DNA of 64,000 nucleotides from Ruminococcus sp. (GCA_017622925.1 JAGAQC010000002.1:22816-86815); one strand, 5' to 3'; positions 8,081 to 17,358 are shown, counted from the first letter of the stretch. The notes: generated from the letters alone by a model not told the origin. A program made the numbers and translations.

Positions 8081-8455
8081 GTGGAAATAATAATCAGTAC
8101 AAATACAGGAAAACCCATTTACGAGCAGATAACCTCTCAGATCAAGGCCAAGATAATGAGTGGGGAGCTTAGGACAGGGGATTCGATACCGTCAATGCGT
8201 GCGCTGGCAAGATCAATACACGTCAGCGTAATAACCGTACAGAAGGCATATGAGGATCTCCAGCGTGACGGGTTTATTGAAACAACAGTGGGAAGGGGCA
8301 GCTATGTCGCTGCGCAGAACAAGGATTTCTTTCAGGAAGAACAGCAGCGATGTGCGGAAGAACATCTCGAGGCTGCGGCAGAGATCGGGCGTACAGGGGG
8401 AATACCTCTCAGCAAACTGGTAGAACTTCTCACTATGTTTTATGAGGAGGAGTAA
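8081..8455 (+). CDS. GntR family transcriptional regulator, YtrA type
   Basis: This 124-residue protein has an N-terminal winged helix-turn-helix typical of GntR (GKPIYEQITSQIKAKIMSGE, then DSIPSMRALA and VSVITVQKAYEDL) and only a short C-terminal tail of about 45 residues. That is the YtrA/YhcF layout, which lacks a large ligand domain. I chose the GTG at 8081, preceded by GAAAGGCAG, because it gives the usual length; a TTG-initiated longer frame from 7997 would overlap the promoter. It is the first gene of an operon with an ABC ATPase and an ABC-2 permease. Such regulators normally repress their own transporter operon and are released by cell-envelope stress or antibiotics. Confidence 0.88.
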   Translation: MEIIISTNTGKPIYEQITSQIKAKIMSGELRTGDSIPSMRALARSIHVSVITVQKAYEDLQRDGFIETTVGRGSYVAAQNKDFFQEEQQRCAEEHLEAAAEIGRTGGIPLSKLVELLTMFYEEE

Positions 8456-8457
8456 TT

Positions 8458-9318
8458 ATGGAAACGCTTCTTAAAGTTGAGAATATATGCAAGGAATACG
8501 ACGGATTCAAGCTGGATAACGTTTCATTCACTATTCCAAAGGGAACTATTATGGGACTTGTCGGCGAGAACGGCGCAGGTAAAAGCACAACTATCAATAT
8601 TATCCTTGATATTATCAAAAAGGACAGCGGAACTGTAACTTTTTGGGGAAAAGAACTTTCCTCAGACAAAAACATCAAAGAGGATATAGGAGTAGTTTTC
8701 GATGAAATAAATTTTCATGAAACGCTTACTCCTGAAAAAGTCGGCAAGATATGCGCCAAAGCATACAAACAGTGGAACGGCAGTACCTATAACGGTTATC
8801 TTAAAAGGTTCGGTCTGCCTGCTGACAATGAGATAAAAACACTCTCAAAGGGCATGAAAATGAAACTCAGCATTGCTATTGCTCTTTCGCACGACCCGAA
8901 GCTGCTCATTCTCGATGAAGCAACAAGCGGTCTCGACCCTGTTATGCGCGATGATATACTCGATGTTTTTTTGGAGTTTGTTCAGGACGAGGAGCATTCC
9001 ATAATGATGTCCTCACACATAACAACTGATTTGGAGAAGATAGCCGATAATATCACGTTCATTCACAAGGGCAGCGTGTTTTTCTCAAAGCTGAAAGACG
9101 AACTCAGGTACAGCTACGGAATAATCCGCTGCGGTGAATCCGACTTTAAGAAGATTGCGAAAGAGGACATTCTCGCATACCGCAGAGAGGAATATCAGCT
9201 GAGCGTTTTGGTTGCCGACAAGAAAGCCGCAAAAAGAAAATACAGGAATATGGTTGTAGATGATGCTGCGATCGACGATATACTTCTTATTTATGTGAAA
9301 GGGGAGCAGGTAAGATGA
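8458..9318 (+). CDS. ABC transporter ATP-binding protein (YtrB/PmtA-like)
   Basis: This 286-residue ATPase has Walker A GENGAGKST (near residue 37), an LSKGMKMKLSIA signature segment (an ABC signature variant, near 126), Walker B LLILDEATSGLD (near 153) and the switch histidine in MSSHI. The ribosome site GGAGGAG is 6 bases upstream, and the start lies 2 bases after the GntR stop. It would energise the permease encoded next. The gene order GntR, ATPase, ABC-2 permease matches the Ytr and Pmt systems, which export peptides or respond to envelope-active compounds. The substrate is unknown. Confidence 0.9.
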   Translation: METLLKVENICKEYDGFKLDNVSFTIPKGTIMGLVGENGAGKSTTINIILDIIKKDSGTVTFWGKELSSDKNIKEDIGVVFDEINFHETLTPEKVGKICAKAYKQWNGSTYNGYLKRFGLPADNEIKTLSKGMKMKLSIAIALSHDPKLLILDEATSGLDPVMRDDILDVFLEFVQDEEHSIMMSSHITTDLEKIADNITFIHKGSVFFSKLKDELRYSYGIIRCGESDFKKIAKEDILAYRREEYQLSVLVADKKAAKRKYRNMVVDDAAIDDILLIYVKGEQVR

Positions 9319-9962
9319 AAAGTCTGATACTCAAAGATCTCTATAATATCGGGCATAATGTAAGGTCGCTTGTTATAAGTATGATTTTTTGTGCGGGTAT
9401 ACTTTTTTTTACAACCGGCGGAGAAGGATTTGTGTATATGTCAACGATAATATTCACAATGATGATACTGACTACATTTGCTTTTGATGAAAACTGTAAA
9501 TGGAATCATTACGCCATGACAATGCCTGTTTCAAAAAAAGATATTGTCGTATCAAAATATGCGGTAATGATAATATTTACTGCTACAGGAGCTGTTGTGG
9601 GGCTTCTTGTCGGAGCAGTTTTTGCGGCTGCTTCAAAAAGTGCAGAGATGAATACGGAAAACATGCTTGAAATGCTTACAAACGCTGCCGCCGCATTTCT
9701 TATCGGAATAGTATTCGGCAGTATGGAAATTCCTCTTGTATTTAGGTTCGGAACAGAAAAAAGCAGACTGCTTATGTTTGTTTCATTCCTTGTGCCGGCT
9801 GCGCTGTTCTTTGGAATTTATAAACTGCTCGTAACGGCAGGAGTGGAGTTCACCGACGATTTGTTTTTAAGGATCCTGTGCTTTTCACCTTTGTTTGCGG
9901 TAGTATGGGTATATGTTATGTTCAAAATAAGCTGTGCTGTTTTTGAACGTCGGGAAATATAA
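9315..9962 (+). CDS. ABC-2 type transporter permease
   Basis: This 215-residue integral membrane protein has about six hydrophobic segments, including VISMIFCAGILFF, TMMILTTFAF, FTATGAVVGLLVGAVFAA and a C-terminal pair. Its early segment FDENCKWNHYAMTMPVSK is typical of the small ABC-2 permeases paired with YtrB-like ATPases. Its ATG overlaps the ATPase stop by 4 bases, indicating translational coupling. One permease gene implies a homodimer or a missing partner encoded elsewhere. Confidence 0.87.
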   Translation: MKSLILKDLYNIGHNVRSLVISMIFCAGILFFTTGGEGFVYMSTIIFTMMILTTFAFDENCKWNHYAMTMPVSKKDIVVSKYAVMIIFTATGAVVGLLVGAVFAAASKSAEMNTENMLEMLTNAAAAFLIGIVFGSMEIPLVFRFGTEKSRLLMFVSFLVPAALFFGIYKLLVTAGVEFTDDLFLRILCFSPLFAVVWVYVMFKISCAVFERREI

Positions 9963-9972
9963 TGATAAATCT

Positions 9973-10016
9973 AAAAAACTCAGAGATCAGCCGTTCGCCG
10001 ACCTCTGAGTTTTTTT
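9973..10016 (+). terminator. Rho-independent terminator of the GntR-ABC operon
   Basis: AAACTCAGAG and CTCTGAGTTT form the stem, followed by a run of T residues. Confidence 0.88.
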
Positions 10017-10038
10017 GAAGAATTTTTTTGAATAAAAA

Positions 10039-10068
10039 TTGACCATATGTGTTTTTGAAACGTATACT
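10039..10068 (+). promoter_or_regulatory. Promoter of the ECF sigma operon
   Basis: TTGACC (10039-10044) and TATACT (10063-10068) are 18 bases apart, a sigma-A type promoter. The overlapping TGAAACGTATA at 10056-10066 also resembles an ECF-type -35, so autoregulation by the encoded sigma factor is possible. Confidence 0.5.
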
Positions 10069-10107
10069 AAGTGAAGAAGAATTCTGTTCTAAAAAGGAGG
10101 GAGAGCG

Positions 10108-10581
10108 TTGTCCGATGATGAAAGACTTTGCCGTGCTATGGATAAATACGGCGATATGCTGTTCCGATACTGTTTGATCTCTTTGCGCAGTCATACTGAC
10201 GCCGAGGATATAGTACAGGAAACTTTTCTGACTTATTATAAAAAAGCTCCGAAATTTTCGGACGGCGGTCATGAAAAAGCATGGCTTTTGACTGTTGCTG
10301 CCAACAAGTGCCGTGACGTTCACCGATTCCGCAAAAGGCACATGACAGAATCAGAGGAGCTTCTGAACGACTATGCTGCCAAAGAGGAAGACAAGCGAAT
10401 CCTTGAAGCTCTTTTGGAAGTTCCTGAAAAATTTCGTCAGCCTTTGAGTCTCCACTATATAGAGGGATTCAAGGTCTCGGAGATCTCCGATATTATGAAT
10501 ATCTCACAATCTGCTGTAAAAATGCGTCTTTCAAAAGGAAGAAAGCTTTTAGAGGAAATTTATCGAAAGGAGTTCATTTAG
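10108..10581 (+). CDS. ECF-type RNA polymerase sigma factor
   Basis: This 157-residue protein has sigma region 2 (RYCLISLRSHTDAEDIVQET and KAWLLTVAANKCRD, about residues 20-80) and region 4 (LSLHYIEGFKVSEISDIMN and SAVKMRLSKGR, about 110-150). Regions 1 and 3 are absent, as in ECF sigma factors. The TTG at 10108 is the likely start, with AAGGAGG 7 bases upstream. The next gene starts 1 base after the stop and encodes a membrane protein with the topology of an anti-sigma factor, the usual ECF partner. Confidence 0.93.
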   Translation: MSDDERLCRAMDKYGDMLFRYCLISLRSHTDAEDIVQETFLTYYKKAPKFSDGGHEKAWLLTVAANKCRDVHRFRKRHMTESEELLNDYAAKEEDKRILEALLEVPEKFRQPLSLHYIEGFKVSEISDIMNISQSAVKMRLSKGRKLLEEIYRKEFI

Positions 10582-10582
10582 T

Positions 10583-11662
10583 ATGCTGGAAAAAAAGCTG
10601 AAAAATGCGGCGGACAAGATCACAATGCCTGAGTCGCTAAAGATACGCATACTTCGCGAATGTGAAAATATTTCGGCGGCGGAAAATAACGAATACGAAG
10701 ATAATCAGGTTTTTGTCGTTGAAAAAGCAAAGCCGCGTTATATCCGCCGTATTATTTCGGGAATTGCCGCTTGTGCCGTTCTTGTGGGAGGGATTGGTCT
10801 TGCAGGAAAATCGCTGCGGAATAGCACTGAGCATTTCAGTGAAATTTCCGATGAAGAAGTTTCAATAGATAAAGCTTCCGATACAAAGCCGATGTCTGAC
10901 GCCGCAGGCATTCTGAGCTTCAGCGGATTCAGAACATGCCCTCCGTATAATGAGAGCGATGATCTCCTTGATGAAACGAAGTCTGAAAATATGAAAAATT
11001 TTTTCGGAAGTATCAATTGGGAGGAGATCGACGGAACTGAATATGAGGTATTCCAATTGCCAAAGGTTGACTGTATAAGCATTTCCGCACCCGAGGACGA
11101 AAGAGAATGCTCCGTTACCATAAGTATGGACGGCAGCAATATTGCTCAATATACCGAAGTTTCTGCTGAAACGGACATATTAACGTCAAAATATTACAGA
11201 ATAGACGAGGACGAAATACGCAGCGGCATAACTACGTATATTTTGGACTATTACAATATGTATCCTCCGTTCGGTTCAATTTTCAAGAAAACAGAAACGT
11301 TGTACTGTGAAAGCGAAATGTACAGCGGCTGGCTTGATTTCGAGGATATAACGACGTTAAGCAAGATGTTCCTCGGCTGGGATTGGTCGAATGAGGAAAT
11401 TGTGGAAGATTTTTTGTATGTGGAAATTGGTCAGCAGGCATTTGCCGAATTTCGTTCGGGCAGCGATACTCAGGCAGAAGTTTATGTTGTATATCCCGAC
11501 GGAACTGTTGAATGGCAGAAAACGATACTCAGCGATACAGGCGGCTGTGAACGCAAGGTGATTCATCGTTATCACAATGTCAGCCAAGAGGACGTTCCCG
11601 TGAGCAGTCTGTGCATACTGACAGATAAAATAATTTCAGAAAAAATTCTCAATAAAAAATGA
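10583..11662 (+). CDS. Single-pass membrane protein, probable anti-sigma partner
   Basis: This 359-residue protein has a cytoplasmic N-terminus of about 55 residues, one transmembrane helix (about 57-75, ISGIAACAVLVGGIGLAG) and a large outside domain of about 280 residues that I do not recognise. Position directly after the ECF sigma gene and the topology fit an anti-sigma factor that holds the sigma factor at the membrane. No canonical zinc-binding HxxxCxxC motif is present in the N-terminal part, so the assignment rests on context. Confidence 0.65.
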   Translation: MLEKKLKNAADKITMPESLKIRILRECENISAAENNEYEDNQVFVVEKAKPRYIRRIISGIAACAVLVGGIGLAGKSLRNSTEHFSEISDEEVSIDKASDTKPMSDAAGILSFSGFRTCPPYNESDDLLDETKSENMKNFFGSINWEEIDGTEYEVFQLPKVDCISISAPEDERECSVTISMDGSNIAQYTEVSAETDILTSKYYRIDEDEIRSGITTYILDYYNMYPPFGSIFKKTETLYCESEMYSGWLDFEDITTLSKMFLGWDWSNEEIVEDFLYVEIGQQAFAEFRSGSDTQAEVYVVYPDGTVEWQKTILSDTGGCERKVIHRYHNVSQEDVPVSSLCILTDKIISEKILNKK

Positions 11663-11666
11663 ACTC

Positions 11667-11695
11667 TTGATTTTGTTGTCCCCTTATGGTATAAT
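11667..11695 (+). promoter_or_regulatory. Promoter of the TauE/SafE exporter gene
   Basis: TTGATT (11667-11672), a 17-base spacer and TATAAT (11690-11695) precede the ribosome site AAGGGGG. Confidence 0.75.
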
Positions 11696-11724
11696 TACTG
11701 TATTATCCACAAGGGGGTATTTAT

Positions 11725-12501
11725 TTGGAGCTTTTATTAATAATAATCGTTACTTTTTTCGCAGGAATGGGAGCAGGCTTGGGAACGGGCTTTGCAGGAA
11801 TGAGCGCAGCAGCCGTTATAACGCCGATGCTCGTGACATTTTTGGGTATCGAGCCATATACGGCAGTCGGTATCGCTCTTTCTTCGGACGTACTGGCAAG
11901 CGCAGTATCTGCATATACATATGGAAAAAACAAAAACATTGACATCAAAAACGGACTTATAATGATGTTCAGCGTACTTGTATTTACAATAGTCGGAAGC
12001 TACATATCGAGCCTTGTGCCGTCAACTACAATGGGCGGCTTTTCGGTATTTATGACCTTTCTGCTCGGAATAAAATTTATTTTAAAACCTGTAATGACCA
12101 CCAAAGAGGCGATGAAATCAGTCTCAGCGAAAAAACGTATAGTTCAGTCGATAATTAGCGGCGTGGTAATCGGTTTTATATGCGGATTTGTCGGAGCAGG
12201 CGGCGGAATGATGATGCTCTTGATACTTACTTCCGTTCTCGGTTATGAACTGAAAACCGCTGTCGGTACAAGCGTATTTATAATGACCTTTACCGCGCTT
12301 ACGGGAGCTGTATCGCACTTCGCCATAGGTGAACTTCCCGATCTGCTCATTTGGATATTGTGTATTGTTTTCACCTTGGTATGGGCAAGAATTGCCGCTG
12401 TGTTTGCCAACAAAGCCGCTCCTAAAACGCTCAACCGTGCAACAGGCGTTGTACTCGTTGTACTTGGGGCTGTTATTATGACTTTTTCCCTTTTAAAATA
12501 A
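11725..12501 (+). CDS. TauE/SafE family membrane transporter
   Basis: This 258-residue polytopic protein shows two related halves, each with a Gly-rich helix (GMGAGLGTGFAGMSAA near residue 15 and ICGFVGAGGGMMMLLILT near 150), the mark of the TauE/SafE (DUF81) family. Members export sulfite, sulfoacetate or related organic anions; the substrate here is unknown. The start is the TTG at 11725, preceded by AAGGGGG. The gene has its own promoter and shares a bidirectional terminator with the adhesin gene. Confidence 0.88.
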   Translation: MELLLIIIVTFFAGMGAGLGTGFAGMSAAAVITPMLVTFLGIEPYTAVGIALSSDVLASAVSAYTYGKNKNIDIKNGLIMMFSVLVFTIVGSYISSLVPSTTMGGFSVFMTFLLGIKFILKPVMTTKEAMKSVSAKKRIVQSIISGVVIGFICGFVGAGGGMMMLLILTSVLGYELKTAVGTSVFIMTFTALTGAVSHFAIGELPDLLIWILCIVFTLVWARIAAVFANKAAPKTLNRATGVVLVVLGAVIMTFSLLK

Positions 12502-12529
12502 ATATCCGTATCGCCATGCACCGCACGCT

Positions 12530-12567
12530 AAAAAGTCGGCTGATCTGTAACGGTCAGCCGACTTTTT
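12530..12567. terminator. Bidirectional terminator between the convergent TauE and adhesin genes
   Basis: AAAAAGTCGGCTGA and TCAGCCGACTTTTT form a perfect 14-bp arm pair around a 10-base loop. T-runs appear on both strands. Confidence 0.9.
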
Positions 12568-12577
12568 ATATTCAGTT

Positions 12578-15500
12578 TCACGATTTTTTACTTCTGAGCT
12601 TTTTTCCGCATACATACAGCAGGGGAACTGCCATTAACGTAATTCCCGTTATTGTGTACGGAGCTGTTCCGCAGCCGCCTGTTGCAGGAAGTACAAAGCT
12701 TGGATAGTTGGAAACCGTTATGGTGTAGACTGGAGGGTCGTCCCCAACCGGATTGTTGAAAAACTTTTTTTCTGGAGTGTCAGGATTCAACGTAAATCCG
12801 TTTTCATCAAGTCTAATATGCAGCGACTCGCTCGGTTTGCAGTATCCCTCGGGAGACTCGACTTCCTCAAGATAATAATCGCCGTCTGATAGTCCGAAGA
12901 ACTTATCGGTTGAAATACCGTCATTGCCGGTAGTCACGGTAAGTGCAATATTTTTATCTTCCGTCCACTTTGCCGCTTGCTGATCGGCTTCTCTGGAATA
13001 GTACAGAATTTTTCCCGTACCGTTCTCCTTCTTATACAATTTAAATTCTGCTCCATTAAGGGTTTTATTTGGGGTAGTGGTATCAACTTTCTTGATCTGC
13101 AATGCCGGTTTTCTTTCATCGGTAAAGCGGATATAGGTAGAACGTGAAAACAGGTTAGTAATGTCATCGTCCTTTGAATTGGTGTATTTCGTACCGCTAT
13201 TTTTTGTTTGTTCAAAACCGTATTCATAATCCTGCCGTATTTCGTAATGCGCCCAGCCTTGTGTGGTAAATATTCGCCTTAAATTAGGGTAATCCTTCTC
13301 ATCTATTTTTGAATTATTTTTATACCAATCTTCATTTGCCACAAAGTTGAACGCCCTATGTTCATGATTTTCTTCCGGCTCATACATGAGATGAGTTGTG
13401 TAAGGTTCTTCCCCCTCTTTAATGGTCTCACAAGAGTAGTCTTTTAAAAGATACTTTGCTTTATTTTTATCAAGAGCGTCGGAAAATTTTTTGCTTTCAT
13501 CAGATATTTTCAGCCTTGCATATATCCATGACAGGGTATTGTCTATCTCACCGTGAGATGCGAGTTGGTTCAGAGGGTAAACAACATATCCCGGACCTCG
13601 TCCTACAGCGATACCGTCTTTCGCCGTTCCTGCGTTGGCGTATATCGTATCCTCCGTCACAAGAACCATAGCTTCTGCTGTATTCAGCTTAAAACCGGGT
13701 GGAGCTTTGATCTCTCTTATGACATACTTTCCCTCGGGAAGATCGGTAAACTCGGCTGTGCCTGTGTGAATTCCGTCATCATATTTATGTGTTGTAACAA
13801 CTTTATTACAATATGGATTGATAGTAACATCTCCAACAGTAATATCGCCGTTTTCCTCATTAATTTTCTCATTACCCGTGAGAATGTGAGATGAGCCGTC
13901 AGGTGCAAGATACTTTATCTTATCACTATCATTATCCTGCTCGACCTTATAGATAGCGAAAGTTGCGCCATCGATTCGATTATTAGCTTCGTCAACCTTT
14001 TGAACATACACCTTATTTTTCAGGTTGGGAACATTAATATCCGCGCCGTAAACAAGTTCAAAGCCTCTGTAGCTATTGTCATCGTTTGCGGTACTTTTTA
14101 CCAGATAGGTATTATCCTTAGTTGCAGCAACAAACTCGCCTTTTTTCTTTTGTTCTTCTGTCTGTTGTGCTTCTGTCCAATAGTATGCAACGGTGTACCG
14201 CGCTTTTGCTTTTTCGTTATTTCCCAACAAATGGTAATAAGTGGTGATATGTCCGGGAAGCTCATTCAGCGTAAGCTGCATAGTTCCTGTGGGGGAATGC
14301 TCAAAAATTACATTGTCATAATTGTTTTTATAATTTTGCCTTGCAGCTTCTATTGCTTTCTCAATGTCGGTTGGATTTGGGTTGTCTTTGATTTCTTTAA
14401 CAGTACGGAAGCCCGATTCGTCTTTACCGTAGACAGGAATCCAGTTTGAGGGTTCATTTATACCTGTTGCTTCATCGTTTTCATTAACAGGACCTTTATA
14501 TTTGTAAACTACAGCAAAGAGAGTTCCGTGAACAGTACCATTATTTTCACAATATTCTTTAGGCTCTTTATTACTTTCAAAATGCAGCGTATCAGTTGCG
14601 GTTATCTGCATACTTGAAGCCGCGCGCGAGCCTGATTCCAAGGTGTTTTCGCACATTAATACTTTCTGATTCTGTCCGGCTATCTTCAAATGCACGTCCC
14701 TGTTTACTACACGGTAGCCGTTTGGAATCTCGATCTCACGGAGAATGAAGTTGCTGCCGAACATTTGTTCAAGCTCTGCAATGGAGTACGGCATATTGTC
14801 CTCGTCTACAAAGACCATTTCGCCGTTTTGGTCGGTAGTTCCTGTGTACAGTGCGTTTGCGATAACAGTTTCACCGCTCATTATATTTCCGTTGTCGGCG
14901 TAACTGATAGTTTGTGTCAGGTCAGCATATTCGCTGCTGCCTTTATCTTTCAACATCTTATACTGCCCGTCAGCCGCATAGACTGCAAATTTAGCATCTT
15001 TGACAGGGTTGCCGTACTGATCTACTTTATGGATAGCTGTCCGAGGAATTGTGGTCAGGTTATATCTCAGCTTCAGGTGTGAGTCGTAATTTCCTCGTTC
15101 CAGATAGAAGAATTTCAGAGTATGAACGGTGTTGTCCTTGTAAATATATTTGCCATCCGCATTTGTCGTCCAGATATCGTCTGTAACCCCTGCATTATCA
15201 TAGCATTCTTTTAAAGTAGTTGTGAGTGGACTTTTAGAATCCTCGCCCGCATCAACGCAAACGCTCACATCTCCTGTGGCAAAGTTTATACTAACGCTTG
15301 ACTTATCATGAATACCGCCAACGTCGCCGACAAGAACGCCGTCAATGAAAATCCAAACATCATCATCACCGGAAAATTCAAAAGTGGTTTGCTTAGAATG
15401 ATTTATATCCGCATATCCGCCGTCATTCTGAACAAATCTTGTTGTTATCGTAACGCCGAAATAGTGATTCATCTTTGGGTCGGCGCGATCAAGGTTCATG

Positions 15501-17242
15501 ACCTCGGGTGTACAGTTAAAGGGGAAAAACTGGTTGTTTTCCAGCGAAGCTTCATAAATGTTGATGTTATTTTTCTCTTTGTCGAACTCTGCCGCATTCA
15601 TTGCGGAATCAAAGGAATAGTAGCCCTCGCTGTCTATGGTAAGCAGTCCGCCTACGTTTTTGTATGCCTGTTTTCCATTATGGGTTGTATCCGGATTGAA
15701 CAGGTACGCCAAAGATTCCCCATTATCACCGGAAAGAACGGGATAACGTTCAGTACCAAGCTTATTATTCACAATACCCTGCCGTGGATTTTTTCCTCCC
15801 CCTACCCATTCGTTAAGTGTTCCTCCTGTGTCGCCTTGAGTAAATTTAAAGGGGTGATCCTTGTTGATTCCACCCTCAAGGTTGGGAGTTCCATTTTGGG
15901 GACTATCGGAATCATATTGATTTTCTGTTACCCAGTAATCAAACAGATTTATTACCGTGTTGGGTGAGGAAACTGTATTAATTTTTTGTGCTGTTTGCTC
16001 CGTTACATACTCTAAAATATATACACAAGAGTTGGCATCAAGCCCAGTCCATCCAGCCCAGCCAGTGCAGGAGGCATTATCACCTACGTATGTATTTAGA
16101 TAATAATCGCCCCATTTAATTGTAAGACACTGAGTATATCCATCATAAGTTGATTGTTCTATCGTAAAAGCAGTCGCATTAGTTTCATCTGTCAAGGTGA
16201 GGTTGTTACTTTCGGCTCTCAGGTAATTGTTTTCTTTATCATAAATATAATATTGTTTTTCCGACCCTGCAACCCTTTTAAATTTCCATATTTCAAATTC
16301 TTTATATGCGTCAGGATTATTATGCTCCGGTCTGCTTGTTTTCATTTGTTGGTCGTTTTCTTTCACATTTGTCAGGACATTATTTCGGCTGTTACCGGCG
16401 ATGATATAGGGTTTATCTTCCTCAATCTGAGTACTCGAAATCGACTTCAAGCTCGTGCCGTTCCACCAGATAGAGCCGTCCTCGTTGTGTCCGAAATTAT
16501 CTGCCGTTTCTGCCGCCAACATGATACTGTTCTCCATAAGTTCCATAGCAGGCGTGGTGTCGGTCGTTGCAGTAGTGGCAGTAGTATCCGTCATGGCAGT
16601 ATCGGTCGAACCTGTACCCGTCATGGAAGTATCGGTTGAACCTGTCGCAGTTGTGGCGGTATCGGTAGATGTTGAAGTCTCCTCTGCTTTCTGAAAACAC
16701 TCCTCACTGTGGATATGCTCGGTCACTTCGATATTACCGCAGATAAGCGTTTCGTTTTCGTCATAGCAAGTTTCATTATGCGTGTGGAGAACCGCTTCTA
16801 TTTTTCCGCAAGTCAGCATTTCTTGGGTCTGATAGCATTCGTCCACGTGAATATGACCCTCATCTTTGCAGACCAATATCTGCTTTTCCTCATAGCAGTC
16901 GTCGGTATGCTTGTGTTCCTCTATCTCGGGCAGCTCGCAGATAATCTGATCGCTGTCGTTATAGCAAAATTCATTGCTGTGCGTATGTACCACGAAATCC
17001 GCATATCCGCATATCAGCACGCCGTCTTCATCACGGCATTCGTCCGTATGTTCATGTATGTTCAGTGAGCATTTCGGGACTTGCTGCGCTTCATCGAGCG
17101 TGATCACCGGAATAATGAGAGAGTAAATAGTATAGAAGAAAACAAGTACGATCATCGTAATAAACAGTGTATAATACACTTTTCGGTATTTGCTTCTTAT
17201 GGTCTGTTCTTTAAGTGAATACATCTGATTCTCGAATTTCAT
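12578..17242 (-). CDS. Large LPXTG-anchored surface adhesin with fibro-slime and SpaA/Cna-B domains
   Basis: This 1554-residue protein has an N-terminal membrane helix (about 23-47). Six HxH-xxx-C repeats of 20-24 residues follow (63-188), each normally with a second Cys, then a Thr-rich linker of short repeated units (about 190-235). A fibro-slime type domain lies around 560-740 (FSGDDDVWIFIDGVLVGDVG near 620), with at least three SpaA/Cna-B type domains starting near 737, 1079 and 1379 (VDxxxNxxxGAxFxxY pattern). It ends with a sorting signal, FVLPATGG, hydrophobic helix and a KKLRSKKS tail. Sortase would link it covalently to peptidoglycan. Cna-B folds commonly form internal isopeptide bonds. 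It could bind plant fibre, mucin or other cells. The ATG at 17242 follows AAGGAGGGTG. The only sortase in the window lies about 40 kb away. Confidence 0.9.
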   Translation of the reverse strand: MKFENQMYSLKEQTIRSKYRKVYYTLFITMIVLVFFYTIYSLIIPVITLDEAQQVPKCSLNIHEHTDECRDEDGVLICGYADFVVHTHSNEFCYNDSDQIICELPEIEEHKHTDDCYEEKQILVCKDEGHIHVDECYQTQEMLTCGKIEAVLHTHNETCYDENETLICGNIEVTEHIHSEECFQKAEETSTSTDTATTATGSTDTSMTGTGSTDTAMTDTTATTATTDTTPAMELMENSIMLAAETADNFGHNEDGSIWWNGTSLKSISSTQIEEDKPYIIAGNSRNNVLTNVKENDQQMKTSRPEHNNPDAYKEFEIWKFKRVAGSEKQYYIYDKENNYLRAESNNLTLTDETNATAFTIEQSTYDGYTQCLTIKWGDYYLNTYVGDNASCTGWAGWTGLDANSCVYILEYVTEQTAQKINTVSSPNTVINLFDYWVTENQYDSDSPQNGTPNLEGGINKDHPFKFTQGDTGGTLNEWVGGGKNPRQGIVNNKLGTERYPVLSGDNGESLAYLFNPDTTHNGKQAYKNVGGLLTIDSEGYYSFDSAMNAAEFDKEKNNINIYEASLENNQFFPFNCTPEVMNLDRADPKMNHYFGVTITTRFVQNDGGYADINHSKQTTFEFSGDDDVWIFIDGVLVGDVGGIHDKSSVSINFATGDVSVCVDAGEDSKSPLTTTLKECYDNAGVTDDIWTTNADGKYIYKDNTVHTLKFFYLERGNYDSHLKLRYNLTTIPRTAIHKVDQYGNPVKDAKFAVYAADGQYKMLKDKGSSEYADLTQTISYADNGNIMSGETVIANALYTGTTDQNGEMVFVDEDNMPYSIAELEQMFGSNFILREIEIPNGYRVVNRDVHLKIAGQNQKVLMCENTLESGSRAASSMQITATDTLHFESNKEPKEYCENNGTVHGTLFAVVYKYKGPVNENDEATGINEPSNWIPVYGKDESGFRTVKEIKDNPNPTDIEKAIEAARQNYKNNYDNVIFEHSPTGTMQLTLNELPGHITTYYHLLGNNEKAKARYTVAYYWTEAQQTEEQKKKGEFVAATKDNTYLVKSTANDDNSYRGFELVYGADINVPNLKNKVYVQKVDEANNRIDGATFAIYKVEQDNDSDKIKYLAPDGSSHILTGNEKINEENGDITVGDVTINPYCNKVVTTHKYDDGIHTGTAEFTDLPEGKYVIREIKAPPGFKLNTAEAMVLVTEDTIYANAGTAKDGIAVGRGPGYVVYPLNQLASHGEIDNTLSWIYARLKISDESKKFSDALDKNKAKYLLKDYSCETIKEGEEPYTTHLMYEPEENHEHRAFNFVANEDWYKNNSKIDEKDYPNLRRIFTTQGWAHYEIRQDYEYGFEQTKNSGTKYTNSKDDDITNLFSRSTYIRFTDERKPALQIKKVDTTTPNKTLNGAEFKLYKKENGTGKILYYSREADQQAAKWTEDKNIALTVTTGNDGISTDKFFGLSDGDYYLEEVESPEGYCKPSESLHIRLDENGFTLNPDTPEKKFFNNPVGDDPPVYTITVSNYPSFVLPATGGCGTAPYTITGITLMAVPLLYVCGKKLRSKKS

Positions 17243-17262
17243 CCTGTTACACCCTCCTTTTT

Positions 17263-17358
17263 TATAACAGAAACAGCAAACGCAGCTTATTCGAGCTTCT
17301 CCAATACTAACTTGTTTTTTCTTTTTACACCTATGATCTGTTTTTACTTTCTGTTATA
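17263..17358 (-). promoter_or_regulatory. Long-range inverted repeat in the adhesin 5' leader
   Basis: TATAACAGAAA (17263-17273) and TTTCTGTTATA (17348-17358) are perfect 11-bp complements 74 bases apart. The proximal arm ends a few bases upstream of the ribosome site (complement of 17252-17260), so pairing could change access to it. Confidence 0.45.

Noticed and set aside
16555-16680. Short tandem DNA repeats (GTCATGGCAGTATCGG-like) as a CRISPR or satellite array
   Set aside because: They encode the Thr-rich linker of the adhesin in frame; units are short, imperfect and without unique spacers. No CRISPR array was seen anywhere in the window.
13456-16694. Several rightward open frames of 60-219 codons across the adhesin gene
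   Set aside because: They lie opposite well-supported domains of the 1554-residue protein and have no ribosome sites or recognisable families.
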